Shown here piece after piece: positions 54,178 to 63,847 of a stretch of DNA of 64,000 bases (position 1 is the stretch's first letter; each line of letters begins with the position of its first letter). The stretch is from contig NZ_AKVN02000001.1 in assembly GCF_000271485.2 (NCBI RefSeq), forward strand, positions 4,532,501-4,596,500, written 5' to 3'. The translations under genes and the position numbers were made by a program. Below the pieces are notes generated by a model, which was given only the letters and a program-made list of their open reading frames with translations, had not been told where the DNA came from and did no database searches. The DNA comes from Pelosinus fermentans DSM 17108. GTDB taxonomy: Bacteria > Bacillota > Negativicutes > DSM-13327.

Positions 54178-54657
54178 TCATGCAGGAACATAGTTCTGCA
54201 AGTTTTCTAATGCAAGTCCATTAATCTCTGCTCCAGTCAATAAATGATCCATATCTAACATAACAACGAGACGCTCCTCCACTTTGCCAATTCCAATTAT
54301 GAATTTACTTTCTGCATCTTGAATAAAGGAGGGCGCAGCTTCGATCTCTTCGGAATTAAATACTACAATGTCCGTCACTTCATCGACTAAGCATCCTACG
54401 ATACGCTCATTCGTCTGAACCATCATAATTTTAGTTTCATCATTTATTACTTGGTTTTCTAACTTTAATTTTTTGCGTAAGTTAAAAACATATCGAACTT
54501 TCTCTCTCCAGTTTATCATCCCCTCCATATTGCCCAAAGTACCCGGGACCTCCTGAATAGTAACTCGATTCGTTCTAATAATGCCATGTACTATTGCTGC
54601 CTCTATAGCAAATTCAGTACCATTTATTTCGAAAACAACCATTTGCACACGTGCCAT
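54178..54657 (-). CDS. cheW: CheW chemotaxis coupling protein
   Basis: Links chemoreceptors to the kinase CheA. The 159-aa protein is a single CheW domain: VQMVVFEINGTEFAIEAAIVHGI, NMEGMINWREKVRYVFNLRKKL and the C-terminal FIIGIGKVEERLVVMLDMDHLL. It is 34 bp downstream of a soluble chemoreceptor gene, so the two form an operon with a matched receptor and coupler. No cheA is nearby, so the kinase must be encoded elsewhere. Confidence 0.93.
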   Translation of the reverse strand: MARVQMVVFEINGTEFAIEAAIVHGIIRTNRVTIQEVPGTLGNMEGMINWREKVRYVFNLRKKLKLENQVINDETKIMMVQTNERIVGCLVDEVTDIVVFNSEEIEAAPSFIQDAESKFIIGIGKVEERLVVMLDMDHLLTGAEINGLALENLQNYVPA

Positions 54658-54691
54658 ACCATCATCTCCCAGCCTAAATCAATAACTACTT

Positions 54692-55741
54692 TTACATATC
54701 ATTTGCTAAGGCATATAACTCTTCCGCCATGCCAGTTACTTCTTCAATGCTAGCGGTTACTTCCTCAATGGCAGCTGCCTGCTGTTCTACGGTCAAGCTG
54801 GTAGCACTCCCCATAGCAACAGTCTTATCTACGGATTGCTGAATAATGGTAGTAAACTCTTTTATTCTACCCACTGTCTGTTTCGAATCCCCTGATAGCT
54901 TTCTGATTTCCTGTGCCACCACACCAAAACCGAGACCTGCTTCTCCTGCTCTTGCTGCCTCGATTGCTGCATTTAATCCTAACAAACGGGTTTCATCGGC
55001 AATTTCTTTAATAAAATCCATCACGTCATTAATTTTCCCTGACACTACATTTACGTTATTTATTTCTGTATTCAAGGAACTTTGATTCGAGCTGACATCA
55101 CTTGCAGAAGCTGCCAGCTCTTCCATTGTAGCTGATATCTGAATTACACTATCATTAATAATACCAGCCATATTCCTTAATTTACTTTGCTGATACCACA
55201 TTTTCGATAGAGTATTAGCAACTAAATATAAGACATGAGCAGCAGCCTCCACGCTTTTTCTAGGCACTTGCTTGATTTCACTTAAGGATTTCATATATTC
55301 ATCAGGATCTACGCCGATTTCTTGGGCGATCTGACGAAATTTACTTTCATCCGGATCAGAAGTCAAAACCTGTCCACCTAATATCGTTCCGATCTGTTTT
55401 CCCTCCAGCATAATAGGTGCCGCAAAATCAACCAAACCAGCATGACAATCATAGATCGCCGGCTTACCTGTTCTGGCAGACTCTTCACCGCCCTTACTGT
55501 CACATTCCATACAACGTTTGTTCCCAACATTCGATTCCCGCGTATGTATCATACAAAATGTTGTAAAATTGCTGGGAGTAGTAACGGGCTTCCCCTCAAT
55601 ATCAACTGCAATACTGGCTACCCCTACAGCTTCGGCAAAGTTATCCTGAAAGGTCTGCAAAAAATTTACATCAATAATATCTACTAACTTGACTTTACTA
55701 AAATCTTCTAAAGGCTGTTTTACTGCTGTCACCTTTGTCAT
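54692..55741 (-). CDS. Soluble methyl-accepting chemotaxis protein with PocR sensor domain
   Basis: Cytoplasmic chemoreceptor of about 349 aa without membrane helices. Residues about 20-185 are a PocR ligand-binding domain, with conserved cysteines in [18 protein letters not shown] and [14 protein letters not shown]. The short signalling hairpin follows, with the tip [20 protein letters not shown] and [16 protein letters not shown]. PocR domains are known from propanediol-utilisation regulators and are thought to bind small hydrocarbon derivatives. The frame opens at 55756, but GGAGG 8 nt before the ATG at 55741 supports that start. cheW follows. Confidence 0.93.
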   Translation of the reverse strand: MTKVTAVKQPLEDFSKVKLVDIIDVNFLQTFQDNFAEAVGVASIAVDIEGKPVTTPSNFTTFCMIHTRESNVGNKRCMECDSKGGEESARTGKPAIYDCHAGLVDFAAPIMLEGKQIGTILGGQVLTSDPDESKFRQIAQEIGVDPDEYMKSLSEIKQVPRKSVEAAAHVLYLVANTLSKMWYQQSKLRNMAGIINDSVIQISATMEELAASASDVSSNQSSLNTEINNVNVVSGKINDVMDFIKEIADETRLLGLNAAIEAARAGEAGLGFGVVAQEIRKLSGDSKQTVGRIKEFTTIIQQSVDKTVAMGSATSLTVEQQAAAIEEVTASIEEVTGMAEELYALANDM

Positions 55742-55885
55742 GGATCTTGCCTCCATTTTTTTGATTTTTCAGTTTTCATTTAATGATAATTTTCGACAAA
55801 GGCGAAATCATTTCCTTGAGATTTTTTTAGCTTCATCATGGCACATTTTTGCCATTTTTTGATCTTTTTGTAATATTATGTCGTT

Positions 55886-56701
55886 TTAGCCAAACATGGC
55901 AATTCCTAATGGCGTAACTAATAAAGGATGAGGGGGAACGTGTACTTTACGTCCGAAAGCTTTGCTGAATTCTTCACCAAAACCAGTCAGATAAGCGGTA
56001 CCGCCTACCACATATACAGGATAATCCTGATACTCATCATATCCTGCCAGCATGTTCTTTACAATCGTTGCCATCTTTTCAATAACAGGTAAAACAACTG
56101 GCATGATGCGCCGATGCTGGGATACATCTTTTTTAAGAACTTCCGCTTCTTCATAGGTAATTTTATATGCTCCAGATAATACCAGCGATATGTGGGTGCC
56201 TCCTGTTGCTTCATCAGCGGTGAAAACTAAATCTCCATTCTTCAATACAGCAATCCCTGTAGTTCCTCCACCAATATCCACGACAATGCCATGACCGATA
56301 TTCAGCGCTTTAGCTGCTGCCACTGGTTCATCCACCTGACGGATGGGTTCAATTCCTGCCCCTGCAATGACATGTCCGCAAGCCTGGGCATTTCGCCCTA
56401 CTGTACCTGGCGGAATGGCTGTGGCACCTTTATCCAGCGTAATACCCATAATTTTTTCTACTTCGGCCTTTAGTTCTTCAACAATCGTCGTCGCTCCCCT
56501 AAAATCAACAACTAAGCCATCTTTCACCACCGATGCCCAGCGCAGGCTTCCAGCTACAGGATTCCCCTGGCTGTCAGTCACAACCAGTACCACATCAGCC
56601 GTTCCCAAATCGACTCCCACTTTATAAGGTCCTGGCAAATCGGCTGCCGTTCCTGTTTCGATCAAGTGATGCAATTGATGAATTTTTTCATATGTTTCCA
56701 T
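55886..56701 (-). CDS. eutJ: EutJ-like Hsp70/actin-fold ATPase
   Basis: Chaperone-like ATPase of 271 aa resembling ethanolamine-utilisation protein EutJ. Actin/Hsp70 fold signatures are YKVGVDLGTADVVLVVTDS (phosphate 1), GHGIVVDIGGGTTGIAVL (phosphate 2) and VYVVGGTAYLTG (adenosine). The frame extends to 57034, but that part crosses a dispersed repeat; GGGAGG 7 nt before the ATG at 56701 marks the start. No other eut or pdu gene, and no microcompartment shell gene, is in the window, so it is an orphan here. A role beyond microcompartments is possible. Confidence 0.88.
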   Translation of the reverse strand: METYEKIHQLHHLIETGTAADLPGPYKVGVDLGTADVVLVVTDSQGNPVAGSLRWASVVKDGLVVDFRGATTIVEELKAEVEKIMGITLDKGATAIPPGTVGRNAQACGHVIAGAGIEPIRQVDEPVAAAKALNIGHGIVVDIGGGTTGIAVLKNGDLVFTADEATGGTHISLVLSGAYKITYEEAEVLKKDVSQHRRIMPVVLPVIEKMATIVKNMLAGYDEYQDYPVYVVGGTAYLTGFGEEFSKAFGRKVHVPPHPLLVTPLGIAMFG

Positions 56702-56912
56702 ACTTGTCCTCCCTATCCCTACTGCCAAAGGCAATTGTATTTTAAATGATACTCTTCTTAACTTAACTTGCTGACCAAGTCTCTCTTTATGATTATCTAA
56801 ATCATAATTTATATCCTGCTCCAAAAGGCCTAATAGAATGCCCACTTCTTTTACTATCTTGCTCAAATTATTTATAAAACGCTGGCATCCCCTTAAAACA
56901 TCTAAAACAATC

Positions 56913-57013
56913 GAACCACAAAGGCGCAAAGGACACAAAGGGCTTATTTTTATATCTATTTTTTGTGTTCTCCTTTGTGTGCCGCAGTAGCGGCATCGTG
57001 GCCTTTGTGGTTC
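56913..57013. repeat. Full-length ACCACAAAGG dispersed repeat (101 bp), opposite orientation
   Basis: GAACCACAAAGGCGCAAAGG at one end and CCTTTGTGGTTC at the other, with an internal GTGCCGCAGTAGCGGCA palindrome. Its reverse complement aligns with 54067-54161 over nearly the full length. I see no gene in the rest of 56702-57068. Confidence 0.88.
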
Positions 57014-57068
57014 ATAGATTTTGATATTTTTCACCTATAAAACTTATATATCCCAATACTAAAATTAA

Positions 57069-57107
57069 GAAAGAACCAAAATCTCACAAAGAAATTTTGG
57101 TTCTTTC
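57069..57107 (-). terminator. Terminator of the metallophosphatase gene
   Basis: GAAAGAACCAAAAT and ATTTTGGTTCTTTC form a 14-bp stem around an 11-nt loop, about 10 bp after the stop, followed on the minus strand by TTAATTTT. Confidence 0.88.
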
Positions 57108-57116
57108 CATCATGCA

Positions 57117-58400
57117 TTATTTGAATTCCATATTCTTATCAATGGACCAGGCATCAATTAACACACCACTTTGCTTATATGCTTTTACATGCAGGATCTG
57201 ATTTTCCATCTCCACTACCAGATAATTTGGTTCATCCAATGGATTATAAAAAAATGCATCCCACTCACTTGCTGCCGTATCATTGTAAGTTTTGCTGCCG
57301 CTTCGCCCAGTCGTTACATAGATCGTGCCCTTGCCCGGGCTGTTCACCACTTGATCATTATGTATAGGATAGGTACGGGCATAATCATGTTCGTGACCGG
57401 AAAAGACCACATCCACATGATATTTATCTAAGATAGGTACAAAAGCTCCTTTAATTCTAGCATTAGCTCCTCCTACCTTGTTATGGTATGGCGGTCTATG
57501 TAAAAAAACGATTTTCCACTTTTTATCCGTTGCAGCCAGATCCTGCTCTAACCAAGTTTTCTGTATTTCTAGTATTTCGGGAACAAGCTGAACTTGTTCG
57601 CCGATTTGGCTGTCTAACATAACGAAATGTATATCCCCATAATCGAAAGAATAAACCTGCCTTCTAAGACTTTCAGGACCATTAACAGGGACTTTGAGTT
57701 GAGCAGTAAATAATACAGGCAGTGAAAAGTGCCTTTCTGGTGTATAGTTCTCATGATTACCCGTCAAAGGCATTGCTGGAATCCGATCAATGACCCCTTG
57801 ACTCGCATTAAACCATGCATCCCATTGCGCATAATCCTGCCCTACATCGACTAAATCTCCTACATTAATAAAAAATTTCGCATCCTGGTTAGTCTGATAC
57901 GCCTGCTGCAGAGTCCTACGCCAAACTTCATAGTTAATACTCTGGGAATCACCAAATACCAAAAATTTAAAAACCTCATTCTTTGCTGGAGGTGTAGAAA
58001 AAGTACGAGTTTCTCCCCACCCACTGTCTTCATTGATTTGATATACATAACCTGTACCAGGCTTCAACCCCATTAATGTAACTGAATGGATATTCATATT
58101 TCCCAGATTCGTGACTAATGTCTCCACCTTAGCATCTATAATTCGGGCATTATGAGGAAAAGACTTGATAAATTTCCTCTCGGCATAACGCACCTGCCCC
58201 GCAGGTTCTGTCTCCTCTGTTCTCCAGGTAATCGTCTGGGTTGTTTTAGGATCGGACTCCCAGGTAAGGGTTACATGATCTACCCCAGCAGCTGCTGCCA
58301 AAGGCTGCTCTAAAAACGACATCATAGAAGAAGCTATGAGAAGAACAATTGCTATAAAAAAGATACCAATACTTTGAAACAACTTCCTTTTGTGCAACAT
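57117..58400 (-). CDS. Secreted purple acid phosphatase-like metallophosphoesterase
   Basis: Exported phosphoesterase of about 427 aa. An N-terminal signal or anchor helix (about 10-35, ending LAAAAG) precedes a fibronectin III-like domain (about 40-125, VTLTWESDPKTTQTITWRTE) and a calcineurin-like metal centre: VFGDSQS, INVGDLVDVGQDY, LTGNHEN, FLHRPPY and FSGHEHDYART supply the Asp, Asn and His ligands. This is the purple acid phosphatase N-domain/catalytic-domain layout. GGGAGAG before the ATG at 58400 supports this start over the upstream frame. It probably releases phosphate from external organic esters. Confidence 0.92.
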   Translation of the reverse strand: MLHKRKLFQSIGIFFIAIVLLIASSMMSFLEQPLAAAAGVDHVTLTWESDPKTTQTITWRTEETEPAGQVRYAERKFIKSFPHNARIIDAKVETLVTNLGNMNIHSVTLMGLKPGTGYVYQINEDSGWGETRTFSTPPAKNEVFKFLVFGDSQSINYEVWRRTLQQAYQTNQDAKFFINVGDLVDVGQDYAQWDAWFNASQGVIDRIPAMPLTGNHENYTPERHFSLPVLFTAQLKVPVNGPESLRRQVYSFDYGDIHFVMLDSQIGEQVQLVPEILEIQKTWLEQDLAATDKKWKIVFLHRPPYHNKVGGANARIKGAFVPILDKYHVDVVFSGHEHDYARTYPIHNDQVVNSPGKGTIYVTTGRSGSKTYNDTAASEWDAFFYNPLDEPNYLVVEMENQILHVKAYKQSGVLIDAWSIDKNMEFK

Positions 58401-58516
58401 GCCGTCTCTCCCTTGTTCAAATATATAATATGATCTTAATCGTTTCATTTCTAAAAAACATGTCATCAATTAATAAGAAAAACGCTCCGCGTCCTTTAAA
58501 ACATAGAGAGGAAACC

Positions 58517-58602
58517 GAACCGCAGAGGCGCAGAGAACACTGAGAAAAAACTAGAGAAAGAATTTAAAAACCTCTCTGCGCCCTCCGCGCCCTCTGCGGT
58601 TC
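58517..58602. repeat. GAACCGCAGAGG-type dispersed palindromic repeat (86 bp)
   Basis: GAACCGCAGAGGCGCAGAG and CTCTGCGC with GCCCTCTGCGGTTC form the arms around an AT-rich centre. Further imperfect copies of the same words (CTTCGTGTCTTCGCGGTTC; CTCTGTGTCCTCTGTGG) trail to about 58710. This fills most of the 334 bp between the flanking genes. Confidence 0.82.
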
Positions 58603-58734
58603 AATCCCCTTCGGGTTCCTTCGCCTCTTCGTGTCTTCGCGGTTCCGTATTTTTTCTCTGTGTCCTCTGTGGCTCTCTGTGCCCTCTGTGTTTACGTTCC
58701 CTTTTGTGGTCATAAAATCTTATCTTCCTCGCAC

Positions 58735-60387
58735 CTAAATACTACTTGCTTTGAAAGCTTCATTAACGATTTCTTTTGCTTCTTCCTGAATTTGCTTAAG
58801 ATGTTCTATTCCTTTAAAGCTTTCGGCATATATTTTGTACACCTCTTCCGTTCCGGATGGTCTTGCAGCAAACCAGCCATTCTCGGTGCAAACCTTTAAT
58901 CCCCCTATATCCGCTTGATTACTAGGTGCCTTAGTCAACTTCGCCGTAATGATTTCCCCTGCTAATGTTTGCGCTTTGACCTGTTCTGGTGAGAGCTTCG
59001 ACAATATAGTCTTCTGCTGCGTATTCGCAGGGGCATCAATGCGTGCATATACAGGCGCTCCAAACTTCTCACTTAAATCCTGATAATGCAGCCCTGGATC
59101 CCGGCCAGTTTTCGCAGTAATTTCTGCAGCTAATAAGCACAGAATAATACCATCCTTGTCTGTTGTCCAGACAGTACCGTCCTTTCTGAGAAAAGATGCT
59201 CCAGCGCTTTCTTCTCCGCCAAAGCCAAAGGAACCATCAACGAGGCCGTCAACAAACCACTTGAAACCCACAGGGACTTCTGCAAGTCTTTTGCCTAGAC
59301 TGGCAGCAATGCGATCAATCATCGAAGAACTAACCAATGTCTTACCAATAGCAGCATCTTCACGCCATCCCTTACGGTTTTGAAACAAATAGGAAATGGC
59401 TACGGAAAGATAGTGATTGGGATTCATTAAACCAACACTGGGAGCAACAATACCGTGACGATCAAAATCCGGGTCGTTGCCGAAAGCAAGATCATATTTT
59501 TCTTTTAATTCGATAAGCCCGGCCATGGCATAAGGAGACGAGCAATCCATGCGAATTTTCCCGTCTGCATCTACATTCATAAAGCCAAAAGTAGGATCAG
59601 GATACCCATTGATTACATCAATGTCAAGACCATAGGTTTCTGCGATGGGTGCCCAATAACCAAGACCCGCACCACCTAGAGCATCAGCCCCCAATTTCAG
59701 ACCGGAAGCCTTTATCACTTCCATATCAATTACCTGCTCTAAATCATTCACATAAGGCGTAATAAAATCATATTCATGTACATAAGTTGTTTTTAACGCT
59801 TTTTCATAAGGCAAGCGTTTGATCTTTTGATTGCCCTCAAGTAAGATTCCATTGGCTTTATCAGCAATCCATTTGGTAATATGAGTATCTGCTGGTCCAC
59901 CATTTGGAGGATTGTACTTAATGCCGCCATTATCCGGCGGGTTATGAGAAGGCGTAATGACAATGCCATCAGCCAGCCCTTCTTTTCTGCCTTTGTTATA
60001 TTTGAGAATTGCGTGAGAAATACCCGGTGTCGGGGTATAATTCATATCCTTAGCAATGAAGGTTTCTACGTTATTAGCCGCTAAGACTTCTACCGCCGAA
60101 ATAAAGGCAGGTTCAGACAAAGCATGAGTATCAAAGCCAATAAACAGCGGGCCCGTAATATTTTGGGCTTTGCGATAGCAGCAAATCGCCTGGGTGATCC
60201 CATGAATATGCTGTTCATTAAAACTGGATTGCAGTGAATTCCCTCGATGCCCAGAAGTTCCAAAAACAACTCGCTGCCCTGGAATATTGACATCGGGAGT
60301 ATTAGTATAGTAGGCACTAACTAAACGCGGGATATTGACTAACATGCTTTTAGAAGCTTTTTTCCCTGCCATGGAGTGAATCGTCAT
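58735..60387 (-). CDS. pgm: Phosphoglucomutase (alpha-D-glucose specific)
   Basis: Interconverts glucose-1-phosphate and glucose-6-phosphate. The 550-aa protein has the four alpha-D-phosphohexomutase domains: [10 protein letters not shown] near the N-terminus, the phosphoserine loop [12 protein letters not shown], the metal loop [11 protein letters not shown], the sugar loop GEESAGASF and the phosphate loop [11 protein letters not shown]. The length fits E. coli Pgm rather than the shorter ManB/GlmM enzymes. Two starts are possible, GTG at 60399 and ATG at 60387; I use the ATG, as GAGGTG lies before it. It may serve glycan synthesis with manC. Confidence 0.95.
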   Translation of the reverse strand: MTIHSMAGKKASKSMLVNIPRLVSAYYTNTPDVNIPGQRVVFGTSGHRGNSLQSSFNEQHIHGITQAICCYRKAQNITGPLFIGFDTHALSEPAFISAVEVLAANNVETFIAKDMNYTPTPGISHAILKYNKGRKEGLADGIVITPSHNPPDNGGIKYNPPNGGPADTHITKWIADKANGILLEGNQKIKRLPYEKALKTTYVHEYDFITPYVNDLEQVIDMEVIKASGLKLGADALGGAGLGYWAPIAETYGLDIDVINGYPDPTFGFMNVDADGKIRMDCSSPYAMAGLIELKEKYDLAFGNDPDFDRHGIVAPSVGLMNPNHYLSVAISYLFQNRKGWREDAAIGKTLVSSSMIDRIAASLGKRLAEVPVGFKWFVDGLVDGSFGFGGEESAGASFLRKDGTVWTTDKDGIILCLLAAEITAKTGRDPGLHYQDLSEKFGAPVYARIDAPANTQQKTILSKLSPEQVKAQTLAGEIITAKLTKAPSNQADIGGLKVCTENGWFAARPSGTEEVYKIYAESFKGIEHLKQIQEEAKEIVNEAFKASSI

Positions 60388-60667
60388 AGATAGATGCACC
60401 TCACAATTTATTTTATATTGTTTCTACATCCTAAGTGACTGTTTATTTATTATTACATTCCCCAGCCACTGTAAAATACCCTGCCAAGGTCTTTGCCAGC
60501 AAAGGCTTTTTTTACATCCTTTTTTCCTCAGTCTCTCTTTATGCATTTTCAAAACATTAAGCAGTTATGTTTCTCCTGAAAAAACATTTTCTGCATTTAG
60601 GTGATGACAACGTTTATTTTTAATGTTATACTGTAACTATAAATTTCATAAACATAATGGCAATGAC

Positions 60668-60714
60668 GCCGTGCACTTATAGGGATACCTATGAGGGCAC
60701 GGCTTTGCTTTGTT
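60668..60714 (+). promoter_or_regulatory. Leader hairpin upstream of the amino acid ABC operon
   Basis: GCCGTGC and GCACGGC form the outer stem and ATAGG/CCTAT an inner stem with a GATA loop, followed by TTTGCTTTGTTT. It ends about 20 bp before the ATG of the ATPase gene, so it could attenuate the operon or terminate upstream transcription. In 60388-60667 I see only AT-rich sequence and a possible TATACT promoter element near 60627. Confidence 0.55.
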
Positions 60715-60733
60715 TCAGGAAAGGGGGTATTTG

Positions 60734-61459
60734 ATGATTAAAGTACAAGGAGTCAATAAATTTTTCGGTCCACTACATGTTTTAAAGGAGATTAATCTCA
60801 ATGTAGACAGCGGTGAAAAAGTCGTTGTCATCGGACCAAGCGGTTCTGGAAAGAGTACCTTAATCCGCTGCATGAACTTACTAGAAACGCCAAGCACGGG
60901 TCAGATCGTGGTTGACGGTGTCGACATCACGGCCCCTAAGGCACCTATTACTAAAGTTAGAGAGTCTGTAGCAATGGTTTTTCAACAGTTCAATCTATAT
61001 CCTCACAAGACAGTGCTGGAAAACTTAACATTAGCACCAACGCTCATAAAAAAAATCTCCCGTGACGAAGCAAGTGAATCAGGTCTCGCTTTTTTGGAAC
61101 GAGTTGGCTTACGAGAAAAAGCAGATGCCTATCCGGCTCAGCTCTCTGGAGGACAGCAACAACGGGTTGCCATTGCTCGCGCCCTTAACATGCGTCCTAC
61201 AGTTATGCTCTTTGATGAACCAACTTCTGCTCTTGATCCTGAAATGATACAAGAAGTATTGGATGTAATGGTTGACCTGGCAAAAGAAGGGATTACTATG
61301 GTAGTTGTTACTCATGAAATGGGTTTTGCCAAACAAGTAGCCGATCAGGTCATTTTTATGGATGGAGGCACAATACTTGAAAAGGGTTCTCCAGAGCATT
61401 TCTTTTCAAACCCAGAACATGATCGTACGAAATTATTTTTAAGCCGCATTCTTCGCTAA
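60734..61459 (+). CDS. glnQ: Polar amino acid ABC transporter ATP-binding protein (GlnQ-like)
   Basis: ATPase of 241 aa for a polar amino acid importer. Walker A is [10 protein letters not shown], the Q-loop [18 protein letters not shown], the signature [15 protein letters not shown], Walker [15 protein letters not shown] and the H-loop VVTHEMGFA. These are GlnQ/HisP-family features. The frame opens at 60710, but AAAGGGGG 6-7 nt before the ATG at 60734 ([12 protein letters not shown]) decides it. The operon continues with a binding protein and two permeases. Confidence 0.95.
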   Translation: MIKVQGVNKFFGPLHVLKEINLNVDSGEKVVVIGPSGSGKSTLIRCMNLLETPSTGQIVVDGVDITAPKAPITKVRESVAMVFQQFNLYPHKTVLENLTLAPTLIKKISRDEASESGLAFLERVGLREKADAYPAQLSGGQQQRVAIARALNMRPTVMLFDEPTSALDPEMIQEVLDVMVDLAKEGITMVVVTHEMGFAKQVADQVIFMDGGTILEKGSPEHFFSNPEHDRTKLFLSRILR

Positions 61460-61501
61460 ACGTAATGAATTGATAAAAAAAATATACGGAGGTTATTAAA
61501 A

Positions 61502-62320
61502 ATGAAAAAACTATATATTCTTATCCTTAGTTTAATGATGTTCATCGCCCTAGCAGTTTCGGGTTGTGGCAGCACAACAGATTCTAAGCCTGCAGCAGGC
61601 GGAACGGGTACAGCTCCTGAAATCAAAGCGATACAAGATCGCGGCACCTTAAAAGTAGGCGTTAAGGTTGATGTACCGAAATTTGGTTTTAAAGATCCTA
61701 AAACGGGTCAAATTGACGGTTTTGAAATCGACCTAACAAGAGCATTGGCTAAGAAAATTCTCGGTGATGAGAAAAAATTCGAAGCACAAGGCGTTACTGC
61801 CAAAACCCGCGGTCCTTTACTTGACAATGGTGAAGTAGACTTAGTCATTGCGACTTTTACCATTACAGAAGAACGTAAACAAAGTTACAATTTTTCCGAT
61901 CCTTATTTCACAGATGGTGTTGCTTTAATGGTCAAGAAAGATTCTGGTATTACCGATCTTAAAGGCTTAGCAGATAAAACAATTGGTGTTGCGCAAAGTG
62001 CTACCAGTAAAAAAGCCATTCAAGAAGCAGCCGATAAAGAAGGCATTAAGGTTAAGTTCTTAGAATTTGGTACCTATCCAGAAATTAAAACAGCGTTAGA
62101 CTCTGGTCGTATTAATTGTTTTAGTGTGGATGGCGCTATTTTATATGGTTACTTAGATGATACCACTGTAATTTTAAATGATCGCTTCACACCACAAGAG
62201 TATGGAGTAGCAAGCAAAAAAGCCAACGCAGGATTAGCTAAAACAGTAAATGATACTATAAACGATATGAAAAAATCAGGTGAATTAGATAAGCTGATGC
62301 AAAAATGGGGACTTAAATAG
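61502..62320 (+). CDS. glnH: Amino acid ABC transporter substrate-binding lipoprotein (GlnH-like)
   Basis: Family-3 solute-binding lipoprotein of 272 aa. The signal MKKLYILILSLMMFIALAVSGCGS has a lipobox ending VSGC at residue 22. The mature protein has RGTLKVGVKVDVPKFGFKD, the Arg-Gly-x-Leu start of GlnH/PEB1-type proteins, then GFEIDLTRALAKKILG, VDLVIATFTITEERKQSYNFS and DPYFTDGVALMVKK. Binding of glutamine, glutamate or aspartate is likely; the exact ligand is not decided by sequence. GGAGG precedes the ATG. Confidence 0.94.
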   Translation: MKKLYILILSLMMFIALAVSGCGSTTDSKPAAGGTGTAPEIKAIQDRGTLKVGVKVDVPKFGFKDPKTGQIDGFEIDLTRALAKKILGDEKKFEAQGVTAKTRGPLLDNGEVDLVIATFTITEERKQSYNFSDPYFTDGVALMVKKDSGITDLKGLADKTIGVAQSATSKKAIQEAADKEGIKVKFLEFGTYPEIKTALDSGRINCFSVDGAILYGYLDDTTVILNDRFTPQEYGVASKKANAGLAKTVNDTINDMKKSGELDKLMQKWGLK

Positions 62321-62991
62321 TGCCAGGACCTTTTGCTGGGTTCAAGTGGTTAGCGCTGGTCAATGATTGGTCTGTCTTTGCCGAAGGTTTTGTTCAGACC
62401 ATTCTTTTATCAGCCCTGGGACTAACGTTGGCTTTAGGCCTAGGAATCTTCTTTGGACTTTTGGGTACATCACATGTAAAACTATTTAAACTACTCAATC
62501 GCGTGTATGTAGAATTTATTCAAAATACACCTTTAGTCATTCAAATTTTCTTCTTATACCATGGCTTACCGCATCTAGGAATTATGTTGCCCGTTTTTGT
62601 TGTGGGAGTACTGGGCGTAGGTGTTTACCATGGTGCCTATATTGCAGAAGTCATTCGAGCAGGTGTGGAATCTGTACCAAGAGGACAACTGGAAGCCGCC
62701 TATTCCCAAGGATTCTCCTATTGGGGAGCCATGATTCATATCGTATTGCCCCAAGCCAAACGAATTTCTTATCCTCCATTGACCAACCAAGCTGTGAACT
62801 TAATCAAAAATACTTCCGTATTAGCCATGGTTGCAGGTGGTGAACTTATGTACCATGCGGATTCGTGGTCAAGCAATAACCTTTACTATGGTCCTTCTTA
62901 TGTGGCAACCGGGTTACTGTATCTCTCATTATGTTTTCCATTGGCTACTTTTGCCAAACGCATGGAACGCAAATTGGAGGTATCATCATGA
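62320..62991 (+). CDS. Amino acid ABC transporter permease (GlnP/GlnM-like)
   Basis: Membrane subunit of 223 aa with five predicted helices. The GTG start overlaps the TAG stop of the binding protein (TAGTG), so translation is coupled. [21 protein letters not shown] is the HisMQ-family signature, and the EAA loop is [21 protein letters not shown]. It pairs with the next permease. Confidence 0.93.
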   Translation: MPGPFAGFKWLALVNDWSVFAEGFVQTILLSALGLTLALGLGIFFGLLGTSHVKLFKLLNRVYVEFIQNTPLVIQIFFLYHGLPHLGIMLPVFVVGVLGVGVYHGAYIAEVIRAGVESVPRGQLEAAYSQGFSYWGAMIHIVLPQAKRISYPPLTNQAVNLIKNTSVLAMVAGGELMYHADSWSSNNLYYGPSYVATGLLYLSLCFPLATFAKRMERKLEVSS

Positions 62992-63638
62992 TTGAAGAAT
63001 TGTTCCAATGGGAACTGCTTAGTTTTCTCGGAGCTGGTCTCTTAACGACATTGCAAATTGCAATCAGTTCCATTGTTTTGAGCATGATTTTAGGAACCAT
63101 CTTAGGCATAGCCCGGCATTCCAATCATACTCCCCTTAGTCAGGCAGCTTCCTTTTATGTCGAAGTCGTACGAAATACCCCTTTATTATTATTTATTTTG
63201 GCGGTTCGCTTCATGACAAAACTTCCTCCTATTTATGCCGGTATTGCTGCCATGACGATTTTTACAACAGCCATGATTGCTGAAATTGTCCGTGGCGGCT
63301 TGAATTCTGTAGGCAAAGGACAATGGGAAGCAGCCAAATCCCAAGGATTTACCTACACACAAACACTGATTTATATTGTGTTACCTCAGGCACTGCGCAA
63401 TACGATACCTCCTTTAGTATCCCAATTTACAACAGTCATTAAGGATACCTCTCTTGTCTGGGCAGTGGGCATTGAGGACCTAACAGGAAAAGGCATGATC
63501 ATCATGGGCCAATATGGTACTACTGCTCAAGTCTTTACCATCTTCGCTACCATAGCGGTAACCTACTTTGTCTTTAATTATGCTCTTTCTATATTGGCCC
63601 GCTATCAACAGCGGCGCTTATCACTAAGAAGCTATTAA
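62988..63638 (+). CDS. Amino acid ABC transporter permease (GlnP-like, second)
   Basis: Second membrane subunit, 216 aa, with the family signature [18 protein letters not shown] and the EAA loop [26 protein letters not shown], here split at the helix. The ATG overlaps the end of the previous gene (ATGA) and TTGGAGG is 7 nt before it. The two permeases would form a heterodimer bound to two GlnQ-like ATPases. It ends 3 bp before a strong terminator. Confidence 0.93.
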   Translation: MIEELFQWELLSFLGAGLLTTLQIAISSIVLSMILGTILGIARHSNHTPLSQAASFYVEVVRNTPLLLFILAVRFMTKLPPIYAGIAAMTIFTTAMIAEIVRGGLNSVGKGQWEAAKSQGFTYTQTLIYIVLPQALRNTIPPLVSQFTTVIKDTSLVWAVGIEDLTGKGMIIMGQYGTTAQVFTIFATIAVTYFVFNYALSILARYQQRRLSLRSY

Positions 63639-63641
63639 TCA

Positions 63642-63683
63642 AAAATGAGAACTCCCGGACATCTTTCCGGGAGTTCTCATTTT
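63642..63683 (+). terminator. Terminator of the amino acid ABC operon
   Basis: AAAATGAGAACTCCCGG and its exact inverse form a 17-bp stem around an 8-nt loop, ending in TTTT and a further T. Confidence 0.94.
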
Positions 63684-63847
63684 CTAGTACTCCGCCACTT
63701 TGAAATGGGAAGATGATGACGAGGCAAAATTGTGTCAGCCAAGGCGGAGGAAGGAGGCATACCGCCTGTATGCTGACTGACGACAACGAAGGCTGGCGAA
63801 ATTTTGACCGTCAGCAATTTCTATTTTCAAGGTTGGTGGAGTACTAG
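63684..63847. mobile_element. MITE-like element with imperfect terminal inverted repeats
   Basis: The 164-bp segment begins CTAGTACTCCGCCACTTTGA and ends with the inverse of CTAGTACTCCACCAACCTTG, so it has 22-25 bp imperfect terminal repeats. Inside, CAAAATT-GTGT-CAGCC and GGCTG-GCG-AAATTTTG form a nested inverted pair, so the whole can fold into a long hairpin. No gene is inside. Its right end overlaps the stop codon (63844-63846) of the phosphatase gene, and its left end abuts the ABC operon terminator. Mobility is inferred from form only. Confidence 0.6.

Noticed and set aside
53987-54181. 64-aa open frame after the cobT pair
   Set aside because: It is the translation of the terminator and the dispersed repeat.
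56702-57034. N-terminal extension of the EutJ-like frame
   Set aside because: The extension translates the repeat at 56913-57013 and does not resemble EutJ; a good ribosome binding site marks 56701.
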